DNA from: Mycolicibacterium fluoranthenivorans
GTDB lineage: Bacteria; Actinomycetota; Actinomycetes; Mycobacteriales; Mycobacteriaceae
DNA length: 64,000 nt
Assembly (NCBI RefSeq): GCF_011758805.1
Contig: NZ_JAANOW010000002.1
Coordinates: 372,001-436,000, forward strand
Direction of reading: 5' to 3'
Below, in pieces: positions 45,949-55,197 of the stretch; positions within the stretch are counted from its first letter, which is position 1; each line of letters starts with the position of its first letter. The position numbers and the translations under genes were made by a program. The notes under the pieces were generated by a model. It ran no database searches. It was not told the origin of the DNA and saw only the letters and a program-made list of their open reading frames with translations.

Positions 45949-48900
45949 GTGGCCGAAGATGCCCATACCCAAGACCTTTCCCAAGCAGCGCAGAGTGAGG
46001 AACTGCCGGCGAAGCTGAGAGTTCACTCGCTGGCGCGTCTGCTGGGCACCACCAGTAAGCGCATCGTCGATGTGCTCGCCGAGCTCGACGGCAGGGCTCG
46101 CAGCCCGCACTCCACGGTCGACAAGGCCGAGGCAGAGCGCGTCCGCGACCTGCTCAACGCGGCCGAAGCCGAGCCGCCCCACGCGACCGGGTCCGTCGAA
46201 CCGGCGGAGGTGGCCGCAGCCGTCGAGGTGGTGAACGCCGAACCCGAATCGCGGTTGCTGCTGGAAACCCCGCACGCCTTCGAACTGGAGGTGGCGAGCG
46301 AGCTCAGCCCGCGCGGCGAGGTCGAACCTGCTCCGTATCTGCCGCTGTTCGTCGCGCCGCAACCGGTCGAGTTCGCGCCGCGGGTGGCTGCGGCCGATCA
46401 GGGTGACGAGGTCGAGGACGGCGACGCCACCGACGACTCCGCTGAGGACGCCGACGACGCCGACGACACTGATTCCGACGCCGAGGACGGTCAGTCGGAT
46501 CGTCCCGCCGCGCGCCGTCGTCGCCGGGGCCGTCGGGGCCGAGGCCGCGGTCGCGGCGAGCAGAGTGCCGATGAAGCCGGTGACGACGTCGGCGAGGGTG
46601 CCGAAGACGGCGCGGCCGAGGGCGAGCAGTCCGACGAGGACGCCGAGGACGCCGACGACACCGACGAGGATGCCGGTGACGAGGCAGGTGGCGCCGAGGG
46701 CGGCACGCGTCGCCGTCGCCGCCGGCGCCGGCGTAAGTCGGGCAACGGTGGAGACGAGGACTCGGTATCGCCGGACGATCCGCCGAACACCGTCGTGCAC
46801 GAGCGCACGCCGCGGGAGAAGAGCGCCAAACCCGATAACGAGATCCAGGGCATCAGCGGATCGACGCGGCTGGAGGCCAAGCGCCAGCGCCGCCGGGACG
46901 GTCGCGACGCCGGCCGGCGCCGCCCGCCCATCCTGAGCGAGGCCGAGTTCCTGGCCCGGCGGGAGGCTGTCGAACGCACGATGATCGTGCGGGACAAGGT
47001 CCGCACCGAGCCGCCGCACGAGGGCGCCCGGTACACCCAGATCGCGGTGCTCGAAGACGGCGTCGTGGTCGAACACTTCGTGACGTCAGCAGCGTCGGCG
47101 AGCCTGGTCGGCAATATCTACCTGGGCATCGTGCAGAACGTGCTGCCCTCGATGGAGGCCGCGTTCGTCGATATCGGCCGTGGCCGCAACGGCGTGCTCT
47201 ACGCCGGTGAGGTCAACTGGGAGGCCGCCGGCCTGGGCGGTAACAACCGCAAGATCGAGCAGGCACTCAAACCCGGCGACTACGTCGTCGTGCAGGTCAG
47301 CAAGGATCCTGTCGGGCACAAGGGCGCCCGGCTCACCACGCAGATCTCGCTGGCCGGCCGCTACCTGGTGTACGTGCCCGGGGCCTCGTCGACCGGGATC
47401 AGCCGGAAGCTGCCCGACACCGAGCGGCAGCGGCTCAAGGAGATCCTGAAAGAGGTGGTGCCCGCAGGTGCCGGTGTGATCATTCGCACCGCGTCCGAGG
47501 GCGTCAAGGAAGACGACATCCGCACCGACGTGAACCGGCTGCAGGAGCGCTGGGCCCAGATCGAGGCCGCCGCCGCGGAGACCACCGGCAAGAAGGCCGG
47601 TGCCGCGATCGCGCTCTACGAAGAACCTGATGTGCTGGTCAAGGTGATCCGCGACCTGTTCAACGAGGACTTCTCCGGTCTGATCGTCTCCGGCGACGAG
47701 GCCTGGAAGACCATCAACGACTACGTGAACTCGGTTGCACCCGAGCTTGTTCCGCGCATGACCAAGTACGAGCCGGCCAATCCCGATGCCCCCGACGTGT
47801 TCGCTGTGCACCGGATCGACGAGCAGCTCGCCAAGGCGCTGGACCGCAAGGTGTGGCTGCCCTCGGGCGGCACCCTGGTCATCGACCGCACCGAGGCGAT
47901 GACGGTCATCGACGTCAACACCGGGAAGTTCACCGGTTCGGGCGGCAACCTCGAACAGACCGTGACCCGCAACAACCTGGAAGCCGCCGAGGAGACGGTG
48001 CGGCAACTGAGGCTGCGCGATATCGGCGGCATCGTGGTGATCGACTTCATCGACATGGTGCTGGAGTCCAACCGCGATCTGGTGCTGCGGCGCCTCACCG
48101 AGGCACTGGCCCGCGACCGCACCCGGCATCAGGTGTCGGAGGTGACCTCGCTCGGGCTGGTGCAGCTGACCCGCAAGCGCCTGGGCACCGGGCTGGTCGA
48201 GGCGTTCTCCACCACCTGTACGCACTGCGCCGGCAGGGGAATCGTCCTGCACGTCGATCCGGTGGACACCGCGCAGGCGGTCGCGCGCAAGGCCGAGTCG
48301 GCCGGTGCTGCCGCCGGCGCGGCCGGTGGCGGCGGCGGACGCCGGGGCAAACGCGGTAAGAAGGGCGCCAAGACCGAGCCCGAAGAGGTACAGGTCGCGA
48401 AGGTGCCTGCACACGCGGCGGGCGAGCATCCGATGTTCAAGGCGATGGCCGCGGCCAACGGCAAGCATGAGGATGAGGACGGCCGGCCCCTCGACGACGA
48501 AGACGAGACGCTCGCTGAAGGCGACGAGGAGCTGATCGCCGTCGGCGATATCGACGACGACGCCGCCGAGGAGACCAACGGCGTCGATGCTGACGTCGAG
48601 GACGAGATCGAGGACGACGTCGATGTCATCGATGGCGACGATGACGACGATGACGACGACGATGACTCCGAAGACGACGAGTTCGACGAGGACTCCGACG
48701 ATGACGATGACGATGACGAGGACGACGAGTTCGAGGATTCCGACGACGATGACTCGGACGACTCCGACGACGATGACGCGGACGATTCTGACGACGACGA
48801 GGACTCCGACGACGGTGACGAGGACGACGACACCGGCTCTGACCAGGCGATCGTGACACCCGAACCGGCGGTCGAGGCGAACGGTGCAGGTGGACGACGT

Positions 48901-48954
48901 CCGCGGCGCCGTGCCGCGGCACGGCCGGCCGGCCCCCCGAGGGACGCGGTTTGA
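45949..48954 (+). CDS. rne: ribonuclease E/G with long acidic flanks
   Basis: The product is 1001 aa from a GTG with GAGGAG upstream. Residues 1-330 form a mycobacterial N-terminal extension: short helical part, then Asp/Glu/Ala tracts (about 150-260) broken by Arg-rich patches ('ARRRRRGRRGRGRGRGE', 'TRRRRRRRRRKSG'). An S1 domain ('GNIYLGIVQNVLPSMEAAFVDIG') precedes the RNase E/G core with metal-binding Asp655 ('TVIDVNTG') and Asp699 ('IVVIDFIDM'). A Zn-link 'CTHC' (757-760) follows. The last 130 residues are mostly Asp/Glu/Ser. It is the main mRNA-processing endonuclease. Confidence 0.97.
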   Translation: MAEDAHTQDLSQAAQSEELPAKLRVHSLARLLGTTSKRIVDVLAELDGRARSPHSTVDKAEAERVRDLLNAAEAEPPHATGSVEPAEVAAAVEVVNAEPESRLLLETPHAFELEVASELSPRGEVEPAPYLPLFVAPQPVEFAPRVAAADQGDEVEDGDATDDSAEDADDADDTDSDAEDGQSDRPAARRRRRGRRGRGRGRGEQSADEAGDDVGEGAEDGAAEGEQSDEDAEDADDTDEDAGDEAGGAEGGTRRRRRRRRRKSGNGGDEDSVSPDDPPNTVVHERTPREKSAKPDNEIQGISGSTRLEAKRQRRRDGRDAGRRRPPILSEAEFLARREAVERTMIVRDKVRTEPPHEGARYTQIAVLEDGVVVEHFVTSAASASLVGNIYLGIVQNVLPSMEAAFVDIGRGRNGVLYAGEVNWEAAGLGGNNRKIEQALKPGDYVVVQVSKDPVGHKGARLTTQISLAGRYLVYVPGASSTGISRKLPDTERQRLKEILKEVVPAGAGVIIRTASEGVKEDDIRTDVNRLQERWAQIEAAAAETTGKKAGAAIALYEEPDVLVKVIRDLFNEDFSGLIVSGDEAWKTINDYVNSVAPELVPRMTKYEPANPDAPDVFAVHRIDEQLAKALDRKVWLPSGGTLVIDRTEAMTVIDVNTGKFTGSGGNLEQTVTRNNLEAAEETVRQLRLRDIGGIVVIDFIDMVLESNRDLVLRRLTEALARDRTRHQVSEVTSLGLVQLTRKRLGTGLVEAFSTTCTHCAGRGIVLHVDPVDTAQAVARKAESAGAAAGAAGGGGGRRGKRGKKGAKTEPEEVQVAKVPAHAAGEHPMFKAMAAANGKHEDEDGRPLDDEDETLAEGDEELIAVGDIDDDAAEETNGVDADVEDEIEDDVDVIDGDDDDDDDDDDSEDDEFDEDSDDDDDDDEDDEFEDSDDDDSDDSDDDDADDSDDDEDSDDGDEDDDTGSDQAIVTPEPAVEANGAGGRRPRRRAAARPAGPPRDAV

Positions 48955-49098
48955 CCCTGTCCCCGCTGCTCACGTACCCTTGACCAGTTGTCGCGAGGCT
49001 AGTGGCCGCGAAAGCTGGCTCAGTTCGCAAACAAGACCTGCACGTGCATCCTCACCCTTTGCGCGCGCCCAGAAGAACGAAGTAGAGGAAGACTAACG

Positions 49099-49422
49099 AT
49101 GGCAGCCGATAACGCCACGTACGCAATCGTCAAGACCGGCGGCAAGCAGTACAAGGTCGCCGTCGGTGACGTGGTCAAGGTCGAGAAGATCGAATCCGAA
49201 CCGGGTTCCTCCGTCTCGCTGCCCGTCGCCCTCGTCGTCGATGGCGCGAAGGTCACCACCGCGGCCGATGAGCTGGCCAAGGTCGCGGTCACCGGTGAGG
49301 TGCTCGAGCACACCAAGGGCCCCAAGATCCGCATTCACAAGTTCAAGAACAAGACCGGCTACCACAAGCGGCAGGGTCACCGTCAGCAGCTGACCGTGCT
49401 CAAGGTCACCGGAATCAAGTAA
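49099..49422 (+). CDS. rplU: 50S ribosomal protein L21
   Basis: The product is 107 aa and complete: '[25 protein letters not shown]' at the start and '[30 protein letters not shown]' with the conserved KxKKxYxxxxGHRQ region at the end. It lies 14 nt before rpmA. The 144-nt gap after rne holds its promoter and leader. Confidence 0.98.
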   Translation: MAADNATYAIVKTGGKQYKVAVGDVVKVEKIESEPGSSVSLPVALVVDGAKVTTAADELAKVAVTGEVLEHTKGPKIRIHKFKNKTGYHKRQGHRQQLTVLKVTGIK

Positions 49423-49436
49423 GGGGCATACCAGAC

Positions 49437-49703
49437 ATGGCACATAAGAAGGGCGCATCCAGCTCACGCAACGGTCGCGACTCCGCCGCCCAGCGGCTCG
49501 GTGTCAAGCGATTCGGCGGCCAGTTGGTCAAGGCCGGCGAGATTTTGGTGCGGCAGCGGGGTACTCATTTCCATCCCGGCGTGAACGTCGGCCGTGGCGG
49601 CGACGACACGCTGTTCGCCACCGCCCCGGGCGTTGTCGAGTTCGGTGCCAAGCGGGGCCGCCGGACGGTCAACATCGTGCGACCGTCGGTCCAGGAGGCC
49701 TAG
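49437..49703 (+). CDS. rpmA: 50S ribosomal protein L27
   Basis: The product is 88 aa. The N-terminus '[47 protein letters not shown]' is the conserved L27 tail that reaches the peptidyl-transferase centre; no cleaved extension is present. It forms an operon with rplU. Confidence 0.98.
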   Translation: MAHKKGASSSRNGRDSAAQRLGVKRFGGQLVKAGEILVRQRGTHFHPGVNVGRGGDDTLFATAPGVVEFGAKRGRRTVNIVRPSVQEA

Positions 49704-49802
49704 TTTTCCGAGGACTTTCCGCGAAGGTGAAGCTGCTGCGAGTTCTCCAGTCAGAACTTGTAGCGGCTTCACCTTTTTCATTGCTCCGTGGAAGGACCTG
49801 AT

Positions 49803-51242
49803 ATGCCCCGGTTCGTCGACCGCGTGGTCATCCACGCGCAGGCCGGTAACGGCGGCCATGGTTGCGCCTCGGTGCACCGGGAGAAGTTCAAACCGTTGGG
49901 TGGTCCCGACGGCGGGAACGGCGGTAAGGGCGGCAGCATCGTCCTGGTCGTCGATCCGCAGGTGCACACCCTGCTGGATTTCCACTTTCATCCACACGTC
50001 AACGCGCCCTCGGGCAAGCAGGGCGCGGGCAGTAACCGCGATGGTGCGGCGGGAGCCGATCTCGAGGTCCGGGTGCCCGACGGCACCGTGGTGCTCGATG
50101 ATCAGGGCCGTCTGCTCGCCGATCTGGTCGGCGCCGGCACGCGTTTCGAAGCTGCCGCCGGCGGTCGGGGTGGACTCGGCAACGCGGCACTGGCATCCCG
50201 GGCCCGCAAGGCGCCCGGCTTCGCGCTGCTGGGGGAGAAGGGGCAGACCCGAGATCTGACCCTGGAGCTCAAGACGGTGGCCGATGTCGGTCTCGTCGGA
50301 TTTCCCTCGGCCGGCAAATCTTCGCTGGTTTCCACGATTTCGGCGGCCAAACCCAAGATCGCCGACTATCCGTTCACGACGCTGGTGCCGAATCTGGGCG
50401 TGGTGTCCGCAGGGGACCACTCCTACACGGTCGCCGACGTGCCCGGCCTGATCCCCGGTGCCTCGGAAGGCCGGGGCCTGGGCTTGGACTTCCTGCGTCA
50501 TATCGAGCGTTGTGCGGTACTGGTGCATGTCGTGGACTGCGCCACCCTGGAGCCGGGCCGCGACCCGATCTCCGATATCGATGCCCTTGAAGCCGAACTG
50601 GCCGCGTATCAGCCGACCTTGCAAGGTGATACGACTCTCGGCGATCTCGCCGACCGTCCCCGCGCCGTGGTGCTCAACAAGATCGATGTGCCCGAGGCGC
50701 GCGAACTGGCCGACTTCGTGCGTGACGAGATCGCCGAGAAGTATGGTTGGCCCGTCTACGAGATCTCCACCGTGAGCCGAGAAGGGCTGCGGCCCTTGAT
50801 TTTCGCGCTGTGGGAATTGGTGTCGGCGTACCGGGCGGCGCAGCCCGAGGTGGCGCCGCGCCGCGCGGTCATTCGCCCGATCGCCGTCGACGAGACCGGT
50901 TTCACGGTATCGCCGGACGGACAGGGTGGTTTCCTCGTGCGGGGTACCCGGCCGGAACGCTGGATTGCGCAGACCAACTTCGAGAACGACGAAGCCGTGG
51001 GCTATCTGGGCGACCGCCTGGCCCGTCTGGGCGTCGAGGACGAACTGCTCAAGCAGGGCGCCACGCCGGGCTGTGCGGTGACGATCGGCGATATGACCTT
51101 CGACTGGGAGCCGCAGACCCCGGCGGGTATCGACACCCACCTGTCGGGGCGAGGCACCGACATCCGCCTCGAGCAGACCGAGCGGGTGGGCGCCGATGAG
51201 CGCAAGGCAGCACGGAAGGCACGCCGGGAGAACGACGCATGA
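49803..51242 (+). CDS. obg: Obg GTPase
   Basis: The product is 479 aa from the ATG at 49803 (GGAAGGA upstream). It has a Gly-rich Obg fold (residues 1-158, '[37 protein letters not shown]'), a G domain with P-loop '[11 protein letters not shown]', '[16 protein letters not shown]' and 'VLNKIDVPE', and a C-terminal OCT domain. It functions in 50S assembly and the stringent response. It overlaps proB by 4 nt. Confidence 0.97.
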   Translation: MPRFVDRVVIHAQAGNGGHGCASVHREKFKPLGGPDGGNGGKGGSIVLVVDPQVHTLLDFHFHPHVNAPSGKQGAGSNRDGAAGADLEVRVPDGTVVLDDQGRLLADLVGAGTRFEAAAGGRGGLGNAALASRARKAPGFALLGEKGQTRDLTLELKTVADVGLVGFPSAGKSSLVSTISAAKPKIADYPFTTLVPNLGVVSAGDHSYTVADVPGLIPGASEGRGLGLDFLRHIERCAVLVHVVDCATLEPGRDPISDIDALEAELAAYQPTLQGDTTLGDLADRPRAVVLNKIDVPEARELADFVRDEIAEKYGWPVYEISTVSREGLRPLIFALWELVSAYRAAQPEVAPRRAVIRPIAVDETGFTVSPDGQGGFLVRGTRPERWIAQTNFENDEAVGYLGDRLARLGVEDELLKQGATPGCAVTIGDMTFDWEPQTPAGIDTHLSGRGTDIRLEQTERVGADERKAARKARRENDA

Positions 51243-52357
51243 GTGCCTCGGTGCATCGCGAAGCCGTCCGTACCGCACGCAGCGTCGTCGTCAAGATCGG
51301 CACCACAGCGCTCACCACCCCGGCCGGTGTCTTCGACGCCGGCCGGCTGGCCACCCTCGCCGATGCCATCGAAGGCCGGATGAAGGCCGGCTCCGATGTG
51401 GTGATCGTGTCGTCCGGGGCCATCGCCGCCGGTATCGAACCGCTCGGTCTGACCAAACGCCCGAAGGACCTGGCCACCAAGCAGGCCGCGGCGAGCGTCG
51501 GTCAGGTCGCCCTGGTCAATTCCTGGAGTTCGGCATTCGGCCGCTATCAGCGCACGGTGGGCCAGGTCCTGCTGACCGCGCATGACATCTCGATGCGCGT
51601 CCAGCACACCAATGCCCAGCGCACGCTGGACCGGCTGCGGGCGTTGCACGCGGTGGCCATCGTCAACGAGAACGACACGGTCGCCACCAATGAGATCCGG
51701 TTCGGGGACAACGACAGGCTCTCGGCTCTGGTGGCGCATCTGGTCGGTGCGGACGCACTGATCCTGCTCTCCGATATCGACGGCCTGTACGACGGTGATC
51801 CGCGCAAGGCGTCCGATGACAATCCCGCGCGGTTCATCCCCGAGGTCGCCGCCGCGGGAGACCTCGACGGGGTGGTCGCGGGTGGCGGGAGCAGTCTGGG
51901 GACCGGAGGGATGGCCTCCAAGTTGTCCTCGGCGCTGCTGGCCGCCGATGCCGGCGTGCCGGTGCTGCTGGCTGCGGCAGCCGACGCGGCGGCCGCACTC
52001 GGCGACGCCTCGGTGGGTACGGTGTTCGCCCCTCGTCCCGAACGGATGTCGGCGCGCAGGTTCTGGGTCCGCTATGCCGCCGAGGCCGCGGGTGCGCTGA
52101 CTCTGGACGACGGCGCGGTGCGTGCGGTGGTCACCCAGCGCCGGTCTCTGCTGCCCGCCGGGATCACGGCGGTGACGGGCAAATTTCACGGCGGTGATGT
52201 CGTCGAATTGCACGGACCCGACGGGCAGGTGGTCGCGCGCGGGGTGGTGGCCTACGACGCGGGTGAACTGGCCACGATGATCGGCCGGTCGACCCCGGAC
52301 CTGCCTGCTGATCTGCGCCGGCCGGCGGTGCACGCCGACGATCTGGTGGCCACCTGA
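51239..52357 (+). CDS. proB: glutamate 5-kinase
   Basis: The product is 372 aa. The amino-acid kinase domain has '[19 protein letters not shown]', '[17 protein letters not shown]', '[44 protein letters not shown]' and '[23 protein letters not shown]'; a C-terminal PUA domain spans about 280-372. It performs the first step of proline synthesis, paired with proA at the other end of the segment. The separation of proB and proA is normal in mycobacteria. Confidence 0.97.
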   Translation: MSASVHREAVRTARSVVVKIGTTALTTPAGVFDAGRLATLADAIEGRMKAGSDVVIVSSGAIAAGIEPLGLTKRPKDLATKQAAASVGQVALVNSWSSAFGRYQRTVGQVLLTAHDISMRVQHTNAQRTLDRLRALHAVAIVNENDTVATNEIRFGDNDRLSALVAHLVGADALILLSDIDGLYDGDPRKASDDNPARFIPEVAAAGDLDGVVAGGGSSLGTGGMASKLSSALLAADAGVPVLLAAAADAAAALGDASVGTVFAPRPERMSARRFWVRYAAEAAGALTLDDGAVRAVVTQRRSLLPAGITAVTGKFHGGDVVELHGPDGQVVARGVVAYDAGELATMIGRSTPDLPADLRRPAVHADDLVAT

Positions 52358-52539
52358 CAGGCGTCGTCGGTGGGCGATTGTCGCAAAATTGACGTTTCTG
52401 CTGCTACCGGTGCGATCGAAGCGGCCGCGCCGGGCGGGACGACGCGTTGCACGAGATCGGTCGACGTAAGCACTCGCTATGCCAGAAATAAGGTTATGCT
52501 GCTCAAAACTAGGGGACAGCAAAGCGAAGGCCAGGGGGC

Positions 52540-53163
52540 ATGACGGGGCGATCTGTACTTGCGGTGGGGGCTCATCCCGATGACATCGAGCTCGGGTGTG
52601 GCGGTGCGCTGGCAAAGCATGTGGCAGCCGGCGACCAGGTTGCCATGCTGGTCGTCACCCGGGGTGAGGTCGGCCCCGGTGACACGGCTCAGCGCGTGCA
52701 CGAACAGCATCGTGCCGTCCAGGTTCTGGGTGTGGACACGCTGATGTGGGGTGAGGGATTCGCCGACTGCCGGGTCTCGCTACAGGAATTCGAGCTCGTC
52801 CACCTCATCGAGGACGCCATCGAAAAAGTCTCGGCGACAGTGGTTTACACCCACGCGGCCAACGACAGTCATCAGGACCACCGCGTCGTGTCGCGCTGCA
52901 CCATGGGTGCGGCGCGCTGGGTGTCGACCATCATGGCTTACGGCGGGCCCTCGGCCGTGGGGTTCAATCCCACGGTGTTCATCGACATCTCGGACGCGCT
53001 GGACAAGAAGGTTCAGGCGTTGATGTGCCACGTGTCGCAGGCCGAAGCCAGTGAAAAGGTGAGCGCCTCGTGGGTGCGCAGCACCGCCGAGCACTACGGA
53101 TTCCTGTGCCGCCGTCCGTTCGCCGAAGGGTTCGAGCCCGTTCGCCAGGTCCTCGACTTCTAG
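52540..53163 (+). CDS. PIG-L (LmbE-like) zinc-dependent N-deacetylase
   Basis: The product is 207 aa. It has the zinc motif 'AHPDDIELGCGG' near residue 12 and the third ligand in 'THAANDSHQDHRVVSRC'. The family removes N-acetyl groups from GlcNAc-containing substrates (mycothiol pathway, lincomycin, GPI anchors). It is short, without the C-terminal extension of MshB. It is followed by a flavoprotein 31 bp away and is probably co-transcribed. An AT-richer promoter stretch with TATGCT lies about 45 bp upstream. Not at this place in M. tuberculosis. It could act on a nucleotide sugar or glycan. Confidence 0.9.
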   Translation: MTGRSVLAVGAHPDDIELGCGGALAKHVAAGDQVAMLVVTRGEVGPGDTAQRVHEQHRAVQVLGVDTLMWGEGFADCRVSLQEFELVHLIEDAIEKVSATVVYTHAANDSHQDHRVVSRCTMGAARWVSTIMAYGGPSAVGFNPTVFIDISDALDKKVQALMCHVSQAEASEKVSASWVRSTAEHYGFLCRRPFAEGFEPVRQVLDF

Positions 53164-53194
53164 AGGAGTGGTGGGGCGAGCACAGCGACGGGAT

Positions 53195-54496
53195 ATGCAA
53201 CCGACTTTCCTGGTGGTAGGCGCAGGCACTACCGGTATCGGCGCGGCGACGCGACTCACCGAGCTCGGAATCGACCATCTCGTGGTCGATGCGGGCGACC
53301 GGATCGGCGGGATGTCCGCCTCGGTCACCGATGAGCAGGGATTCACCTGGGACCTCGGCGGGCATGTGCTGCACAGTCACTTTCCCGAGTTCGACCACGC
53401 GGTACGCGCCAGCGGGGTCGGGATCAACCAGGTCACCCGAAACGGCTGGGTGTGGCTCACCGGTGACGGCCCGCAGAGTCTGGTCCCGACTCCGATCCAG
53501 CAGCAGCTCACCGAGCTGCCCACCGATCTGCGTCCCGATGCACCCGCGCACCACCTCGCCGATTACTACCTCAACCACTTCGGCCGCCGGCTCTACGAGC
53601 AGTTCTTCGAGCCCTACAACCGCAAGATGTGGACGGCGCCGCTGCATGAGGTCGACCACGGCTGGACGTCGCTGCGCAGCGGCAGCCACACCCGCAATGT
53701 TCCCCAGTTGGGGTTGGCGGGCAGCAACCCACCTGCCCCGGCCGAGGCGTTTCCGTACCCGATCGGTGGTACGGGCGCCCTGTGGCAGGCCGTGCAGGAC
53801 ACGCTGATGACACCCGGTTCGACCCGGCTGGGTACCCGGGTGCTCGGCCTGGACCCGGACAAGCGGGTGGCCACCCTCGATGACGGGTCCTCGGTGTCGT
53901 ACGACTACTGCGTCAGCACGGCACCGATCACCACGGCACTGGGCTGGATCGGGCAGGGGCACCAGACGACCGGTCTGCGGGCGAGCCGGGTGCACGCCGT
54001 CGGACTGGGGTACCGCGGCGAGCCGCCGCCGGCGCTGGCCGACAAGACCTGGCTGTACTGCCCCGACGAGGGCGTGCCGTGGTACCGCGCCACGATGCTG
54101 AGCAACTACGACCCCGGCAATGCGGGGCCGGGCCGCTGGAACATCCTGTGCGAGGTGCCGTCCTTCCCCGGCCAGACATCCTCGGCCGCGGATTCGATCG
54201 GCGCGGTGCAGGCTTCGCTGGCGGTTCTGGGTGCCGACCCGGCCCGGGTGCAGAGCCGGTTCGCCCAGACCATTCCGTTCGGGTATCCGGTGCCCACGCT
54301 GGGGCGTGATGACGTGCTGCGCGCCGCCGACAAGACGCTGACGGGGTACGGCATCTACAGCAGGGGGAGGTTCGGGGGCTGGCGGTACGAGTCGTCGAAT
54401 CAGGACTATGGCTACATGCAGGGCAGGCAAGCCGTCGACCACGCGTTGACGGGTGCGGCCGAGGATGTGTACTGGCACCCGGAGTGGTTTTCCTGA
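53195..54496 (+). CDS. FAD-dependent amine-oxidase-fold protein, UDP-galactopyranose mutase-like
   Basis: The product is 433 aa from the ATG at 53195; a GTG at 53168 is possible but its GAGGAG would abut it. The N-terminal FAD motif is 'TFLVVGAGTTGIGAATRLTELGIDHLVVDAGDRIGGMSASV'; 'WDLGGHVLHSHFPEFDHAV' and 'FGRRLYEQFFEPYNRKMWTAPLHEVDHGW' are typical of UGM/protoporphyrinogen-oxidase-like flavoproteins. The C-terminus has 'GYPVPTLGRDDVLRAAD ... GIYSRGRFGGWRYESSNQDYGYMQGRQAVDHAL', again as in UGM relatives. The reaction is unknown; the partner deacetylase suggests a sugar substrate. Confidence 0.85.
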   Translation: MQPTFLVVGAGTTGIGAATRLTELGIDHLVVDAGDRIGGMSASVTDEQGFTWDLGGHVLHSHFPEFDHAVRASGVGINQVTRNGWVWLTGDGPQSLVPTPIQQQLTELPTDLRPDAPAHHLADYYLNHFGRRLYEQFFEPYNRKMWTAPLHEVDHGWTSLRSGSHTRNVPQLGLAGSNPPAPAEAFPYPIGGTGALWQAVQDTLMTPGSTRLGTRVLGLDPDKRVATLDDGSSVSYDYCVSTAPITTALGWIGQGHQTTGLRASRVHAVGLGYRGEPPPALADKTWLYCPDEGVPWYRATMLSNYDPGNAGPGRWNILCEVPSFPGQTSSAADSIGAVQASLAVLGADPARVQSRFAQTIPFGYPVPTLGRDDVLRAADKTLTGYGIYSRGRFGGWRYESSNQDYGYMQGRQAVDHALTGAAEDVYWHPEWFS

Positions 54497-54497
54497 C

Positions 54498-55130
54498 CTA
54501 GTCGACGGGCTCCAGATATAGTGCGCCCCAGACGATTTCGGTGAGTGAAGCGGCCAGCTCGGTATCGAAGGACATTGGCTGGAACGGCAGATTCTGGTGG
54601 CAGGTCCGTTCCACCATCCACGTGAGCGAGCTCGCGGTGGCCGCGACGGGCAGTGAGCGCCGGATCGAACCGGCGGCCTGGCCGCGCTCGATGACGCCGG
54701 CGACCTGGTCGGTGATTCCGGTCAACAGGTCGCGGTAGGTGTCGCGGACGCCCGCGTCGTAGCCGGCCATCTCGTTGAGTGCGACGAGTACGGGTTGGTG
54801 ACGGCGGTAACCGGCGATGATGCCCGACATCGCGGCGTGTACGTCGGCCGGATCCCGGCGCCCGGAAACACTCCACCATTGATCGGCGGCCACCGCCAGG
54901 TCGCTGAACACCTGGGTGGCCAGCCGGCGCAGCAGATGGCCCTTGTCCTCGAAATAGATGTAGAAGCTGGCTCGCGAGATACCTGCCTCGGTGGCCAGCC
55001 GGTCGACGCTGAGCTCGGTGAAGCTGGCGCCGTCGGCCATCAGCCGGTCGGTGGCGTCCAGCAGGTCGCGTTCGATCTGCTGGCGGCGTTCCTGGCGTTT
55101 GGCCTGCGGTCTACGGGTCACCGATGGCAT
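54498..55130 (-). CDS. TetR-family transcriptional regulator
   Basis: The product is 210 aa from the ATG at 55130; longer frames run through the divergent P450 gene. The N-terminal DNA-binding domain is 'RQQIERDLLDATDRLMADGASFTELSVDRLATEAGISRASFYIYFEDKGHLLRRL'; an all-helical effector domain follows. It is divergent from the P450 with 67 bp between starts and a CTAGAC-N5-GTCTAG operator in the gap. It almost certainly represses the P450 and itself. Confidence 0.92.
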   Translation of the reverse strand: MPSVTRRPQAKRQERRQQIERDLLDATDRLMADGASFTELSVDRLATEAGISRASFYIYFEDKGHLLRRLATQVFSDLAVAADQWWSVSGRRDPADVHAAMSGIIAGYRRHQPVLVALNEMAGYDAGVRDTYRDLLTGITDQVAGVIERGQAAGSIRRSLPVAATASSLTWMVERTCHQNLPFQPMSFDTELAASLTEIVWGALYLEPVD

Positions 55131-55164
55131 GCCCGTCAGGATATCGGCCGAGTGCACGCCTTGA

Positions 55165-55181
55165 CTAGACGTAGTGTCTAG
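55165..55181. promoter_or_regulatory. TetR operator overlapping the P450 promoter
   Basis: A perfect inverted repeat CTAGAC-GTAGT-GTCTAG. It lies between a -35, TTGACT (55161-55166), and a -10, TATCGT (55185-55190), with an 18-bp spacer, so bound repressor would block the P450 promoter. Transcription would begin within a base or two of the P450 ATG, suggesting a leaderless mRNA. Confidence 0.78.
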
Positions 55182-55197
55182 ACCTATCGTCACGAAC

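Noticed and set aside
48630..48840. GAC/GAT-rich tract as a stand-alone tandem repeat or CRISPR-like array
   Set aside because: It is in-frame coding for an Asp/Glu/Ser tail of RNase E with irregular units and no spacers.
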